Below the pieces are notes generated by a model. It was given only the letters and a program-made list of their open reading frames with translations, made no database searches and was not told the DNA's origin. A program made the position numbers and the translations under genes. A stretch of DNA of 64,000 nucleotides from Guadua angustifolia. Its lineage: Eukaryota > Streptophyta > Magnoliopsida > Poales > Poaceae. This document shows positions 34,329 to 47,641 of this stretch, piece after piece. Numbering within the stretch: position 1 is the stretch's first letter; every line of letters begins with the position of its first letter. The stretch covers positions 8,845,161 through 8,909,160 of the forward strand of contig CM070517.1 in the NCBI GenBank assembly GCA_036346375.1, read 5' to 3'.

Positions 34329-37300
34329 TGATCAAATCCAAAAATTTGGCTTAAAATAATTTATTATTTTTATTTGTGCGATTTATAAATTTTCTGAATT
34401 TTTTAGTATTCTCTAGAATTTATTTGGATTTATTTATTATTTTTGCATTATGTTTAATATGAAAAGTATTTAAAAGATTAGAAAGTTTAAGTAAACTTTT
34501 AGCAAAAATACTTTATTTGAGTTCTAAATGTCTCAAAATATTTTTAGAAATTATTCTTGAATTTTTGTGATACTTTTACTATTTTATTTAGCCCAAATTA
34601 TTTTCTAGAATTATTTTAAGTGGAAAAGTAATTTAAAATCTTTATATAATGTCAAACTATAAACCAGAGCGGGCCTAGCCCAGATCTGCGCCAGCATAGC
34701 TAGGTCCACCACCGCAGCCCAAATCCAATGGAACTCTAGTTTTCTGTTGTTGGGTCTTGATCTAACGGTGGGTGGTGGTTAGGAAACCCTAGGAGCCTGG
34801 TCGTTCGATCAAATGTGTGTGAGTGTTTGTGTTGCTTTAGGACTCTAGAGGATTTGAGCCATTGGATTGCACTACGTGGAGAAGCTGAATCATGCCACGT
34901 TTGGAGTTGTGGAGTCCGCCGGATTGGGACGCGTAGATGGCTAGGATTTCGTCTCCCTCGCGAAGAAGCCACCGTCTCGAAATAGCATTCCTTCACCGTG
35001 TTAGGTTAGTTTTCTAAACTAAGCACGGACGCTGAGGCTATTTAAGGGGACTAGGACTCATCTAAGGATCATTAAAAAACACATCTTTTGCTCCAGAGAA
35101 TGTCATCGGAGGAGCCGCCAACGCCAAGATTGAGATCACTGAAGTTTCAAGCGTTGTCACCATGGTTTTTCTTAGATAAGTCATCGTCATTTGGTCTTCG
35201 AGGAAAACAAAGCTATATCGAAGACCCAGTCATCAAGACGCTTTCGATCTGCCAGTTAACGTCATCCAGAAGTCATCAAACTGCTGTTGCCGTGATCAGC
35301 TTCTTCAAGTCCAGTGAGCTACCGCCACAACACCATGGCCGCCCTTCGTGATACCCTAGCCATCACACCTGGTGAGCGTTGCTAGATGTGCACCACGTGT
35401 TACCGCCGAGGTATGCTGCGTGTCATGCCCATGTCATCCAGTGCATGCTAGTTTGCGTTAGCATCACATCGTCGCATGATGTCAGTGCTTGTGTCATCAG
35501 GTCCACGGAACAGTGCTAAGTGTCCACGGTGAATCGTCGGTATTCATAGATCAGGTCCATGCGCCGGCCACGTGTCAGTGCATGATTGGCCTAGCTTTGT
35601 GTTGACGCAATAATTAGTGTTTTTCAATATAAAAGTAATTCAAGAAATTACAAATTTATTATTTTTCTGATTTTCCTATTTATCGAATATTTCGAGAGCC
35701 TGTTCTTCCTCACATGAGCTCCGATTGATGCATTTCAAATTTATATAAAATTTTAAAATTAAGATCTAATTAATGCTGAATTTTGTTCAATTTTTAGAGT
35801 TTGTTTGCTCTCTATTTTGGTATTTATTTAGTATTTTATCTTAATACACGTAGACGTTGATGTGCTAGGATCACACTAGTGTGAAGATTTGACGCAATAG
35901 CAAGGTCCAGAACAGGACCAAGACGTTTTCCAAGACAAGTTGTGCTTTGATCATGTTGAATTTAGTTTTATAAATTACTATGTTGGTTTAAATTATGCAT
36001 GATATTTCATGTGTATAACTGATTTCAATTTAGTTTGGGATCTAGTTATTCAACCTAGTTTGAGTATACCTACCTTATCATTTGTATGCCATGATTATTT
36101 GTCACCTAGGATGGTTAATTTCTGGTTGGCTGCTAGTAGAGATCAACATGGGATGGTTAGATTGTATGTAGTTTTGCTTAGTCATGCCATGTATAACATA
36201 TGTCTTTTGTAATATCAAAGTTAATCTTGACTAATGGAATATAGAATAGGTTTATGAAATTGGTGTGTCATATGTTGTGTCACACAATGATGTTGACTTG
36301 CGGCAACATGTATTGTTCTGCAACGAAATTGAATTGTTGATGGCATATGTTACATGTTAATCAACTGGGGGGTAATGATTTGGATTGGGGCAAGTGGCAA
36401 GGGGCAATGTGCCAAGATGGGTCTATGTAGTGGTTGGGTTGTGGAAGTCCCCTCGATCAATCTAAGGACTTAACCTTGCAATCTTTTGACGTGAGTCAAA
36501 CATGCAACCACCTGTTTGGAATAGAACAGACTCAATTGATTAATTTGCAATGTCTTTCTTTGGTACTATCAATGGTGGTGAGGTCCTAACTATATGTGTA
36601 AACTCACTTGCTTTGTCATGATATCTCTATCGACACATCAAAGGAAGTGTGTTAATTGCATGGCAACAAGAGACAATCATGTCATGTGGGTAAAGCGCAT
36701 AACCTCTGCAAAGTGTAAAACTATTTGGATAGTCATGCTCGTGGTATTGAGCCATGCTTAGGAATTACAGTCAAGGAATAGATTTTATAAAATGAAACTT
36801 GGATGGGAAAGCTGGGTGCTGGTAGAAGTCTAGAATATGTTAGGACTGGGTGCCATGTTTACTTGAAAAATGCTGAAAGTTACTATTTACTGTTATTTAT
36901 TTTACAGTTATTTTAATCTAGTTATTTTTTAATAAATACTATTTTATTGCAAAATAGCTATGCTAGCCATTTCTTTGGAATAAGCTATGCATGTAGTATG
37001 CTAGACTTGCATTACGTGCAAAACTTGTTGAGAGTTTTATGTACTCACTCTTACTCACAACCAGATCACTAGTTGAGGAGGAATCTTCACTAGCCTTGGA
37101 GAAGTATCCAAAAGAGACGAACATCTAGGGTGTGAGCCTTGTCAGTTTTGTGTTATATTAAGAGGGGTTATCTACGTTTTCTTTCCACTGCAGTTAATTT
37201 GATACATGTAATTTACCCTTGTGAGGCATATTCATGTAAGGTCGATCATAAGGTTAGTCAACAAGTTAGTAATTAATATATGAAGTCTTTTATTCTGTTT

Positions 37301-37413
37301 TCTACTATGTATGATTGTGATATTCATCCAGTTTGAGCCTATGTGCACTAGCATTATTCTGAACTAGTGCGATATACAAAGCGGGTCTGCATTTGCATAT
37401 TCGGGTCCTGATA
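34329..37413 (+). repeat. probable LTR (3.1 kb), gypsy-like
   Basis: It begins TGATCAAATCC and ends GGGTCCTGATA, with ATACA on both sides (34324-34328 and 37414-37418). The end is TA rather than CA and the flanks are AT-rich, so the limits are provisional. Internal geometry supports an LTR: TTATGTACTCACTC lies about 380 bases before the end, resembling the TTGTACTCACGC placed in the same region of the better defined LTR at 38692-42282. Frames at 34736-34996 and 35088-35351 have no recognisable domain. Confidence 0.45.
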
Positions 37414-37711
37414 ATACATAAGTTCAATGCTAGTATCTATAAAGAGAGTACACATACATACCGGACAACCGAAATACACACTTTTGCATGACAAAAAACA
37501 CAAATAAGAAGTGTACTACACAACACAAATACAAGTATCATTCTACAACCTAATACTGATAGTTTTGCACTCAAAAAAATTCTAAAAACAACACCCACTG
37601 TGTTCTTTTGAGGAGGAGAGAGAATAATAGAGACGACGAGGACAAGGTGTGGAGACGATGAAGTACTTTGACCAGTAAGTGCTCCACCGCCAGCGACAAA
37701 GTAAAGTGTTA
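37414..37711. other. short unassigned spacer
   Basis: Nothing recognisable is seen between the probable LTR and the first hairpin element. Confidence 0.3.
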
Positions 37712-38665
37712 TTCCAAGATTGCTAAAATTCTTCTTGCCAAGTCATGGCAATCTCTTTCCGTACTTGAAGATTGCTAATATCTCTTCTTCCTTTTCTTCT
37801 ATTCCTTTTTTCTTGCTTCTTTCCATTATGCTTTTATACGATATATAGAAGGTGATGGTACATGAATAGTATCTTCTATATGGCTTCCGTCCTCCCTCAC
37901 CTCCCACTAGGGTCTACCATAATATATTCACAATATTGATTTATGCAATCTTCATACCTAACAACAAGCAACCACCATCTATTAGGTAGTATATAATTCC
38001 CAAAGAAATATAACGAAAGCTGCTTAAGGAAAAGATTCACATGTTGATATTTGATGTGACTTAGTAATTTTTCCAATTAATTAATATATTAAACTGGCAA
38101 GTCCTAAACGTATGCATATCCTCATCAGATGGCTAGGGTGAGGATTGCATAAATAAATATTTGAGCAAAATTACGTGAATGTATTATGTTGGACCCTAGT
38201 GGGTTGTGAGGGATGACAGAGCCACATGAAAAACACTATTCACATTCACTGTTCATGTACCCTTTGTCACCTTCCATATATTCCATCAAAAAAGAATGGA
38301 AAGAAGCAAGAAAGAAAGAAGGAAAAGAAGAGAAGTAATGAGAGATATTAGCAATCTTCAAACAAGGAAAGGGATCACCATAACTTTGGCAAGAAGAGAT
38401 TTTCGCAATTTTGGAACAAGGAAAAAGCTCACATTGATTTTAGCAAGAAGAGATTGTTTCCAAATTAAAATAGTTTTATTCCAAACTTTTGAGATTGTTT
38501 CCAATTAGATGGGATAGTGTACAAGGTATGTACTGCACAATTTAGGGGTACTATTATGCACTGTTCATGCACCCTACTCCAATATATTCTATTGTACATC
38601 CATTGTAAATGCAACAACAAAATTTCAGATAAAAGAAATACTATTGATTCTATGTATTGTGCTCA
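37712..38665. repeat. hairpin element copy 1 of a tandem array
   Basis: A left arm of about 230 bp (37712-37945; e.g. TTCTTCTTGCCAAG, CCCACTAGGGTCTACCAT) is the reverse complement of a right arm beginning near 38175 (ATGTTGGACCCTAGTGGG, CTTTGGCAAGAAGAG). A loop of about 230 bp contains CTATTAGGTAGTATATAATTC. The right arm continues to GATTCTATG, where its complement is found only in the left arm of copy 2. No coding sequence or terminal signature identifies the class. Confidence 0.7.
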
Positions 38666-38691
38666 AATAGCCCTAATAGAACATGGCTATG

Positions 38692-41600
38692 TGTAACACC
38701 CCGGCGCCACCGCACCACGGATGCTACCAAAACCCTGAATCACTAACGACATCCCTCGGACCCACACAAGTCCAAAGGGTTACCAACACACGCTAATTCT
38801 CCACACCAAGATTAAATGAACTGAGAATTTCCGAAGAAGACATAAAAAAACCTAACCCTTCTACGAACTTGACTGCAACCAACCAATAAACTCTAAAACT
38901 GGTTTTAAAACTAAGTCACCGAAATTTACAAAATTTCGGCATGACCTCTCTAGAAAATAGGACATCCACTCAGCAGACAAAAGAACTAAAGTAGTTATAT
39001 AAAATCATTCTAGCAGGTCCTTAGATAATCAAACACACATCCAATTGAATTTAATAAACTTCACCATGATAACAACCCATTACAACCATAATAATTACAT
39101 CCAGAATTAATGCACTGGTTAAACAAATTGTTGGAGACCGGAGTCGTGCACGTGATACTACTCCCAACCCGACGAGTCAGCTTCAAGGTACCTAAAACAG
39201 GAATCAAACAAGCGTGAGTACAAGACTCAGCAAAGTGCAACAGTAATAAAAGTAATGAATTCAATTGAATTACTTTTACTCTAGAATTTGATATAGCCAT
39301 TACTAAATGGAAATTCAACCAGTGAAAGAAGCGATAACTAACTCCACTTACCACAACCCACTTGAAAACATAACTAAATCTTACCTCTGCCTCATTAAAC
39401 ATTTATGGATGAGTCCACGCCTAAATCCTCAACCTGTTCTTCCCATTCTCATCAATCCCATTTATCAGTTGCAACACACAATGCAATGGAAGGCATTTAT
39501 GTTTTCATACTCAAGTGCACAAAACATACAAAAGAAGAATCCCATATCCATACATCACAATCAACTCATTAAACATGATTCATCATCGTAAATGCAACAC
39601 AGATGCAAATATGCCATACAATAGCAGAATATCATATCCATTCATCACAATCAACTCATTAAACATGATTCATCATCATACATGCAATACAGATGCAAAT
39701 AGGCCATACAATAGCAGAATATCATATCCATTCATCACAATCAACTCATTAAACATGATTCCTCCTTGTCAATGCAATGCAAATGCAAATATGCTTGCAT
39801 GTTCATATGCTCATTTCATTTCACAATTCTCATGCATATTTCACAATTCTCATGCATATGATGCATCATGCATGTCTCATTTCTTCTTTAGCACATACCG
39901 GTATTGCCGGGCACCACCCGTCGATGCGTGCCCTCAAACCCAACCATCCCGTGGAAGGGGCCTGCCGAAACAGGACTTGCCCGCTACCCAGTAGCGGGTC
40001 CTACGCTTAACACCGCTCCCATCCACGCTAGTGGATGGGACTACGGGGTAGGAACTTCGAGCACACCGGATTAGTCATACAGTCCGTATGACTTTCTCAC
40101 CGCCCTGGCTCAATGCACTTTTCATGAATGCACTTATGCAAATGCAATTCTTAACATCATATCCAAGTTCTCAACTTCCGTATTCACATCACCAATACTC
40201 GAGTAATTACTAATCCCATCTATCTTGATCATAAATCAAACCATTTTTGCAATCAAATTCCATACTTCGTCCTCACATTCATTTATCATCAATACTTCAT
40301 ACAAAAACCATAATCTTTTATCATGAATACGAATTGAACCATCATTCTTAACTCAAATCTCATGTCTTTTATATCAATAATACCCTAATCCTCCTAGTGA
40401 GCACCAACATGGAACATAAGTTATCACAACAAGTCACATGATTCTTCAATGTAGCACACATAGGAAACAAACAAGGATGCACATGCAAGTTTCATCCTTT
40501 AATGTCATTCATGAGTACTCACATAGCATACCCATACAAGTGTTGTCAATATAACCACAACAAGCATTAGCGGTTCACAAATCAAACCAATCAAGACATT
40601 CAACCTACAATTCACGAAGTTCGATAAATTGATGCACTTGCCTTTTACCGACGGAAAATGGAGCGGCATTTGGAATCTTAGCTTTCGCATGATTTCCCAG
40701 GATTAACGAAAGCCTGAATTTAGAACATATACACACAATATAACTTACGACAACAAACCACCTAAACAAAATCACTAGAACTAGTTCCATTTAATCTCAG
40801 GAAGGGGCAACAACTCTACAGTATAATCTTTCTTTCTACAACATATACACGCCAGTAACTAGTTCATCGAAATGTTCGAACATGAGAATATAGGCAGCAA
40901 TCACGCATTACTCACTAATTTGAGGATACAAGACATCAATGCAGACATATAAATAGAATCACTAAAACTTATACTAGTTGATCTCAGGAAAATGCAACTT
41001 GTAAACATATGCACTACTCTCTGTCTAAAATACAAAACAGTAGCATTCACTCCATTGTCTAAAATACATATTGGCCACATTTCATAGAAGGTCAAGATAT
41101 AATCATGCGCAAATGAATTTCCAGGACATCAGACACACATTTAACTTTAGCGTTAGCTAAACCAAGAATTATGGTACAAGTATGAGATCATCTAAACTAC
41201 CCATCTATGCAAGCCTCCAACAATTCCATCAGCATAAATGGAGACACCAATGCAATCAAAATTAATCAGTTGGAATTCAACAAGCTAATGGTGTTCATTA
41301 ACTGTAAGATTATAATCAACATATCATAAAAGGGCGTTCAACCCACAGCCAATCCAGGCAAGAAGCTATAGTAAATAAAGATTACCATATCGGATAAACA
41401 AGCTCCAGGAAGAACAATTCAACATATGCCCTTCTCAGATTCATACACACAACAAATTAGAAACACCTCAACTTTTCTTTTAAATCATCAAGCTCATGAA
41501 AAGTCAGCATCATTCACAAGAAAACCTAGCTAAGCATTTTCACAAACACTTTGCATGCAAGCCAAATGAATTCCCACTACCTAGGGTTTTACCTCAAGGG

Positions 41601-42282
41601 AAGCACATGGAGGAAGGAGGGGGTGGAGGGGCTGCATTGGCCCGAGGGGGTGGAGAAGGGTCGCCATGCCGGCAGGAGGGGCAGCCGATCTGATGCAAGA
41701 AGTCGGGAGGCGACATGGCGGCAAGGCAGCCTGCTCTGAGGCTGACCATGAGCAGCAGCAGGGTGGCCTTAGGGAGCTGGGGTCAGCGCCAGGAGGGAGC
41801 TCGGGAGGCGCAGGAGGGATACCAGCCAGGGGTAGCACGGCGCCATGGGGAGGGCGACAGGATTCGGCTTGGAGTCGGGAGGGAGAGAGGCGGCTGGGGT
41901 TTGAGGAATAAAGAAAATGGCTGGCTCCTCTCCCCCTTTTTGCTGATGTGGGCCTAGGGTTTCATCCCCTATTTCCTTTCTAAAAAAAACTCCAACAACT
42001 GAGTGCCACAAAACAACAGGGTTTGGGAACAAAAGAAATGAAGCCCCTCAATAAAACGAAAACCAAATGCCAATTTTAACCATTAGCGCGAACCAAATAA
42101 TTTACTTCTTGGCGCGAAGAGACAATTGTCAGGATAGACAACTTGCCGCAAAACTAAACGGCACGGAGAAAACACCCAAAACCTTCAATAGAATTAATAA
42201 CCGCGCAACGGCTGAACCTTGAACCAAGAAGTTGGAAAACATTCTGGCGAAACCCAGGCAAAGAAGATTTTGCGGTATTACA
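38692..42282 (-). repeat. solo LTR, 3.6 kb, gypsy-like, target duplication CTATG
   Basis: It starts TGTAACACCCCGGCG and ends GCGGTATTACA, flanked exactly by CTATG (38687-38691 and 42283-42287). Read on the minus strand it begins TGTAATACCGC and near its end has GTCTTGTACTCACGC followed by TTTTAGGTACC, a layout I associate with long LTRs of chromovirus (Tekay-type) gypsy elements in grasses. No internal domains remain. Frames at 39515-39994 and 41496-41911 are repeat or GC artefacts of the LTR. Confidence 0.8.
39541..39800 (-). repeat. 90-bp tandem repeat inside the solo LTR, nearly 3 copies
   Basis: TCAACTCATTAAACATGATT starts at 39561, 39651 and 39741, an exact 90-base step. The unit also contains ATGCAAATAKGCCATACAAT. 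Confidence 0.85.
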
Positions 42283-42298
42283 CTATGTGAGCATAATC

Positions 42299-43167
42299 TG
42301 ATGAGGACATCACCATTTCGGATACATGCACAAGTACAAATGATGATCATTCTCCGTCCTCACCGGTACAAGGACCATTAACTCGACCTTGAGCCCATCA
42401 ACTCAATTATCAAGTAAAGTTGTTCTTAAGCATAAATAATTACACTTTTGAGAATAGTCCACTACCTGATGTGTGTGATGTGCTTATACTCAGAAACCAT
42501 AGTTTAGATCAGCAAGGATGCAAATAAACATCGGATACCAGCCTGAAGTAATATGAGCATAACTTTTGCATACGATGTCCAATTGATGAGTTCTTGCAAT
42601 GGATGGAAAGCTTACTTGGATATCATCCAAGGTTTTGACCCCACCTAAAAATTCCTTTGGAGCACTCTACAATCACCAAAATAATTTGGGTCAACTTTCT
42701 GGTCTGAGTAAAACTTGGGCCTTGGGCCTTATACGAGTCCTATTCGGCCACCCCTTTGTGCTGGCCAAATCTCCCTTCTCTTTTATCTATATATAGCTTG
42801 TGAGTCCCCCAAAGTTATTTGGGTTATGTTTAGTCATAGTTTTCCTTTGTGAAACTATTTGATATTCTCTTGTTTGGCTAGATCAATAATAACACTGTGC
42901 TTTGGAACCCACATCAATCCTTCAATTATATTTGCAGTTTTGGATTGCTCTTTACTTTGTTCATGCTTGTTCTTCGACTGCTTGCAGAAATTAATATTTG
43001 TGATTAGGTCGATTGTGCTTCTAGCTAGGTCGATAGCAAACCTGGAGTTGGTTTAGCAATTGCTTGGTGTATTTGTCATGTACGGATGGTAGATAGATCG
43101 TGAGAGTTGTCTCAACAAATCGAAGCTACCCCTCTCATCGAAATATCGGGACCAACAAGTCGCATCA
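42299..43167 (+). repeat. solo LTR (869 bp), gypsy-like family 2 copy 1
   Basis: It begins TGATGAGGACATCACC and ends GTCGCATCA, flanked by TAATC and CAATC (one mismatch). The same family occurs at 51350-52282. It has TATATATAGC near 42787 and a CTTGCAG-type segment followed by TCGATTGTGC and ATCGAAGCTACC before the end. It lies only 16 bases from the previous solo LTR. Confidence 0.72.
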
Positions 43168-43172
43168 CAATC

Positions 43173-44240
43173 CATAGAATCAAAGAGCATTTCTTTGATC
43201 TAAAATTTCATGGTTGCATTTACAATGGATGTACAATAGAATATATAGAGATAGGGGTGTGAATAGTATGTAACAGTGCCCTATTAATAGTACAATACTT
43301 ACCATGTACACTCTCCCATCTAATTGGAAACAATCTCAAAATTTTGGAATGAAATTATTATAATAAGGAAACAATCTCTTCGTGCTAAATCAATGTGATC
43401 TCTTTTCTTGTTTCAAGATTGCTAAAATCTCATCTTGCCAAGTCATGGCGATCACTTTCCTTACTTGAAGATTGCTAATATCTTCCCTTTCTTCCTTTCC
43501 TTCCTTCTTCTTGCTTCTTTTCTTTCTTCTTTGATAGCATTTATAGAAGGTGATGAAGGGTACATGAATAGTGTCTTCCATTCTCCCTCGCTTCCCACTA
43601 GGGTCTACCACAATACATTCACACAATTTGTCTCTAATATTCCTTTATGCAATCTTCATACCTAACAATAAGCAAGCACCCTCTATTAGGTAGTATATAA
43701 TTCTTATAGAAATATAATGAAGGCTGCTTAAGGAAAAGATTCACATTTTGATATTTGATGCGACTTAGTAATTTTTCCTATTAATTAATATATTAAACCA
43801 GAAAGTACTAAACGTATGCATATCCTCATGGACTAGGATTCCATAACTAAATATTGGAGAAAAATTACATGAATGTATTATGGTGGACCCTAGTGGGTTG
43901 GAAGGAGGACAGGAGTGACATGGAAATACTATTCACATGCACTGTTCATGTACCCTTCATCACCTTTGATATATGCCATCAAAAAACAAAGGAAAGAAGC
44001 AAGAAAGAAGGAAGGAAAAGAAGAAAAGGAATGAGAGATATTAGCAATGTTCAAAAAAGGAAAGAGGTCACCATAGCTTTGGCAAGAAGAGATTTTAGCA
44101 ATCTTGGAACAAGGAAAAAGATCAAATTGATTTTAGCAAGAAGTGATTGTTTCCAAATTATAATAATTTTATTCCAAACTTTTGATATTGTTTTCAATTA
44201 GATGGGACAGTGAACATGGTATGTATTGCACTATTTATAA
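43173..44240. repeat. hairpin element copy 2 of the tandem array
   Basis: Left arm 43173-43630, loop to about 43868, right arm to 44240. The loop matches copy 1 in the same orientation (CTATTAGGTAGTATATAATTC, AAACGTATGCATATCC), so the copies are direct repeats of a whole inverted-repeat unit. The right arm was split from copy 3 by a foldback element inserted at TATTTATAA. Confidence 0.7.
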
Positions 44241-45220
44241 GAGAAAATTTTTTATTTGCCATTGAAAATTGGCCAGATCCCTAAAATGCCATCATAAAAT
44301 TGCTCTTCCCTTCATTGCCATCAGATCTCAACTTTCATCCCAATTTGCCACTCCCGTTAGCGTATCGTTACTTTGACCGTTAACTTGTATGCGAAAAGAC
44401 ATTTCTGCCCATCTTCATCCTCATTTAAATCTATCAAATGTGCTTATAATTTTATGAAATTTTTTTAAGATGATCTTAAGGGAGTAGTAACATTTCTTTA
44501 AAAATTTCAGAGCATGAGAAGCTTTGTGATTTTCTATAAAAATCTTTTAGCGATTCTGTCTTAATGAAAAAATCTAGATTTTGATTTTTTAGATGCATTA
44601 AATAAATTCAAAAATTTATGAAACTTTTTGGAGGGGTTCCTTGGATTATTTAGAACTTAAATAAAATATTTTTACACTTTTAAATGTTTTGAATTCAAAT
44701 CTTGAAAATATTTTTCCTGTTCTTTTCTAATAACCTAGTTGTTGTTCTTATTTTCAAGCTTTGAATTCAAAACATTTAAAAGCCTATAAATATTTTATTT
44801 AAGTTCTAAATAATCCAAGGAACCCCTCTAAAAAGTTTTAGAAAATTTTTAATTTATTTATTACTTCTAAAAAATCAAAATTTAGATTCTTTCATTAAGA
44901 CAGAATCACTAAAAGATTTTTCCAGAAAATCACAGGGCTAATCATGCTTTGAAATTTTTACAAAAATGTTGGCACTCCATTAAGATCATCTCCAAAAAAA
45001 TTTCATAAAATTCTATGCAAATTTTATATATTTAAATGAGGATGAAGATGGGCAAAATCGTCTTTTCAGTTACAAGTTAACAGCCAAAGTAACGATCCAC
45101 TGACGGGAGTGGCAAAAACGGGATGAAAGCTGAGATTTGATGGCAACGAAGGGAAGAGAAATTTTGTGATGGCATTTTAGGTATTCGACCAACTTTCAGT
45201 GGCAAATAAGGAATTTTCTC
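44241..45220. mobile_element. 980-bp foldback element, Mutator-like MITE
   Basis: The element is one near-continuous palindrome with arms of about 490 bp: GAGAAAATTTTTTATTTGCC on the left against GAGAAAATTCCTTATTTGCC on the reverse of the right. The symmetry continues to the centre near 44730. It is flanked by an exact 9-bp duplication TATTTATAA (44232-44240 and 45221-45229), the length made by Mutator-like transposases. It has no coding capacity. Confidence 0.85.
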
Positions 45221-45508
45221 TATTTATAAACAGTACCCATGAATAGTATTTTCCATGTTGCCCTCATCCTCCCTCACTTCCCACAAGGTTCCACCATAAT
45301 ACATTCATGCAATTTGGTTTTAATATTGATTTTTTTGTGTAATCTTCATACCTAATAACAAGACAGTGCCCTCTATTAGGTAATATAAAATTTACATGGA
45401 AATATAATAAAATTTGCTTAAGGAAATGATTCACTTGTTGATATTTGATGCGTCTTAGTAATTCTTTCCAGATAATTAAAATATTAAACTAAAAAATACT
45501 AGTCGTGC
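45221..45508. repeat. hairpin element copy 3, truncated
   Basis: It holds the inner part of a left arm (CATGAATAGTATTTTCCATG, TTCCACCATAATACATTC) and the loop (CTATTAGGTAATATAAAA to GCGCATATCCGCATCAG), then stops. The right arm is absent. Confidence 0.65.
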
Positions 45509-45934
45509 GCATATCCGCATCAGTTTATATTTTCTGCCCTTTCTACGGAATGATTCGTTGATCACTTGGTCTTTCTTTTGTGAAAATATCTTCGTAGTCA
45601 TCTTATTTTCATGAAAGTTTAAGGTTTGAAATTGTTTTCGAGAATTTTGCTAGTTGGAATTTGGGTCTTGTTATCTTACAATTTGGAAGTCGAGTTCCTT
45701 TGTGAAATATGGTTGGGGTTTTATTTTGGAAAAAAATTGCTATAAGTAAATTAAGTAACCAATTAACTAAAATAAATTATTAGTAATAAGTGCTGCTATT
45801 TATCATGTTTTTGAGTAGGTAGCTGTGTGGCATGTGAAATGAGCTATTTGTATAGTAACTTGTGAGTTTAATCAATTAAATATAGTTGTTATCTTTCGAT
45901 TAAAACTGAATAAATTTCTAATATCATAGGTTAT
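45509..45934. other. unassigned AT-rich DNA
   Basis: No recognisable feature. It is continuous with 47642 onward once the solo LTR is removed. Its last five bases (GTTAT) are the left target-site copy of that LTR. Confidence 0.3.
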
Positions 45935-47636
45935 TGAAAGACCATATGGAGGTCTAACCTTATTGATGATGAGTTATTGACTGTGTTTAAATATGAGGTG
46001 CTTGAGTTTGAGATTGATTTGAATTGAATTTCAGTTTTGAAGAAATTTGAGGGCAGTCTGGCTAAGGGTGGCACTACCAGCCTGGGAGGGCGGTAGTGCC
46101 AGCCCTACGGTAGTATCGGCCCATAGGGGCGGTAGTTATATTACCGAGAGGGTCTTCGTTGGGTCTTAAGGGGAACGACAATATCGGCCATGCTGGGGCG
46201 GTAGTGCTAGCCAAGTGGTAATACCAGCCCCAAGGGCGGTAGTGCTTACTTATTGAGTGAAGTTTGAATTTAAATTTTGAAATTACGAGAAATTTATTGC
46301 ATATCATTTTGGGCAATGCTATGTGATGTGTTTCCTTGTTTTTGATGGTTGCAGGACAACAATGCTAGGTCATGGGGAGGTGAAGGATGACCAGGACTAG
46401 ACGAGGTACGTCAGAAGTCCAGATAGTCAAGGATCACCGAAAGATGATCAGAGATAGTCACTGCGGACCTAAAAGACAAGGAATGGATAAGATGCTTGCT
46501 AGGAGCTACTCGGATCAAGGAGGGCTATTGGATCGTGATCGAGAAGATATAGTAGCAAGTCTAGTTAGTATGGTTTGAGAAGTGTAAAAAACCTATTATG
46601 GTTGTGGGTTTCAGGTTAGCCCGTGTGAGTGAGTAAGTCAATCCTAACCCTTAATGGTGATACTTAGGGTAGAAGGAACTCAGTCAAGGGTGGAGGATGA
46701 TTTAAGAGTAGTATAAATAGAGGGGTAGGAGTAGCATTCCTCCTCTTGAAGGTTTTGAGGTTTTTGTGCCCCTTTGAGCTTTACTCTCTTTGTTGTGAGG
46801 ATTTGTAAACCTCTCTTCCAGAAATGAGAACTTTATTTACTCATCTCTAAATTTATTTTGCTCATTCACATTATGTCTTTAAATTCTGCAATTTACATTT
46901 TTGTAATTTACTTTCATGCAAGTTGGATTTGCCTCCATTCCTTCTACTTGCTTGTATTTCTTGTGCCAAGGATGAATGATTGATAGATGAGTCTTCTTCA
47001 GATCATATCCTAATTGTCTAGGCAACTCTTGTGTTCTTTCTTGCAAGAAATCGATCTTTTGCTCTCTAGGGAATTATTCTTGGAAGGTTGGGTTTTTGGT
47101 GTTCTTGACATGTGTTAGCTTACTATGACATATGGAAAGCCATCTAGGATCATCTTGATCATCAAGAACCCACGAGCTAACTGAGAGCCAAGTTTTTATT
47201 TTTATACCTCTTGGGCACTCTTCTTCAAATTGGAAAAAGATCAGAACTTTGAGCTCAATCCCTGAAACTAAAGGTTGGAATAGGTTCCTGAAATCCATAG
47301 GAAGGTGTCGACAAAGTTTCACTAAGTTTGGATTAGCCGATCAAAAGATTTCCCAATTTTTCTTTTGAGTCGTACTGATTTTCACTATTCCTGCTCTGAT
47401 TCACTATAGCTATAGCACCAGTACCGCTACAGTGCCCCCATAGTGTGGGCTACTACTCATCCGACACTAATGGGCCAATTTGTGGTAGTGCCGCCCGCTG
47501 CTAAATTTTTCTAGAATTTTGTGTTCTTCACTTTGCTTCAATGAAATGAAGTGAAGTTCTTGGTTGGATCTTTTTTGGGGGAAAATTTTATTTTACGATC
47601 ATTCACGTCCACTTTGATCGTCATCTTGATCATTCA
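45935..47636 (+). repeat. solo LTR of copia family 1, copy B (1702 bp)
   Basis: It starts TGAAAGACCATATGGAGGTC and ends GATCATTCA, flanked exactly by GTTAT (45930-45934 and 47637-47641). A promoter-like GTATAAATAGAGG lies at 46711. Its outer parts match the LTR at 1725-3906, including the GGCGGTAGTGCC type of palindromic text at 46070-46250 and 47400-47490. No internal domains are attached, so it arose by recombination between two LTRs. Confidence 0.82.
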
Positions 47637-47641
47637 GTTAT

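Noticed and set aside
39541..39800. Evenly spaced 90-bp repeats, looked at as a possible CRISPR array
   Set aside because: The whole 90-bp unit is repeated without unique spacers, within a TSD-flanked plant LTR; it is a minisatellite.
41496..42032. Overlapping Gly-rich and Pro-rich frames near 41.5-42.0 kb
   Set aside because: They lie in both strands of a GC-rich part of the solo LTR at 38692-42282 and have no conserved motif.
45480..45510. CTAG preceded on the minus strand by a GCGGATATGCGC palindrome, resembling a Helitron 3' end
   Set aside because: The same text is part of the loop of the hairpin-array unit in copies 1 and 2, and no TC start is found to the right.
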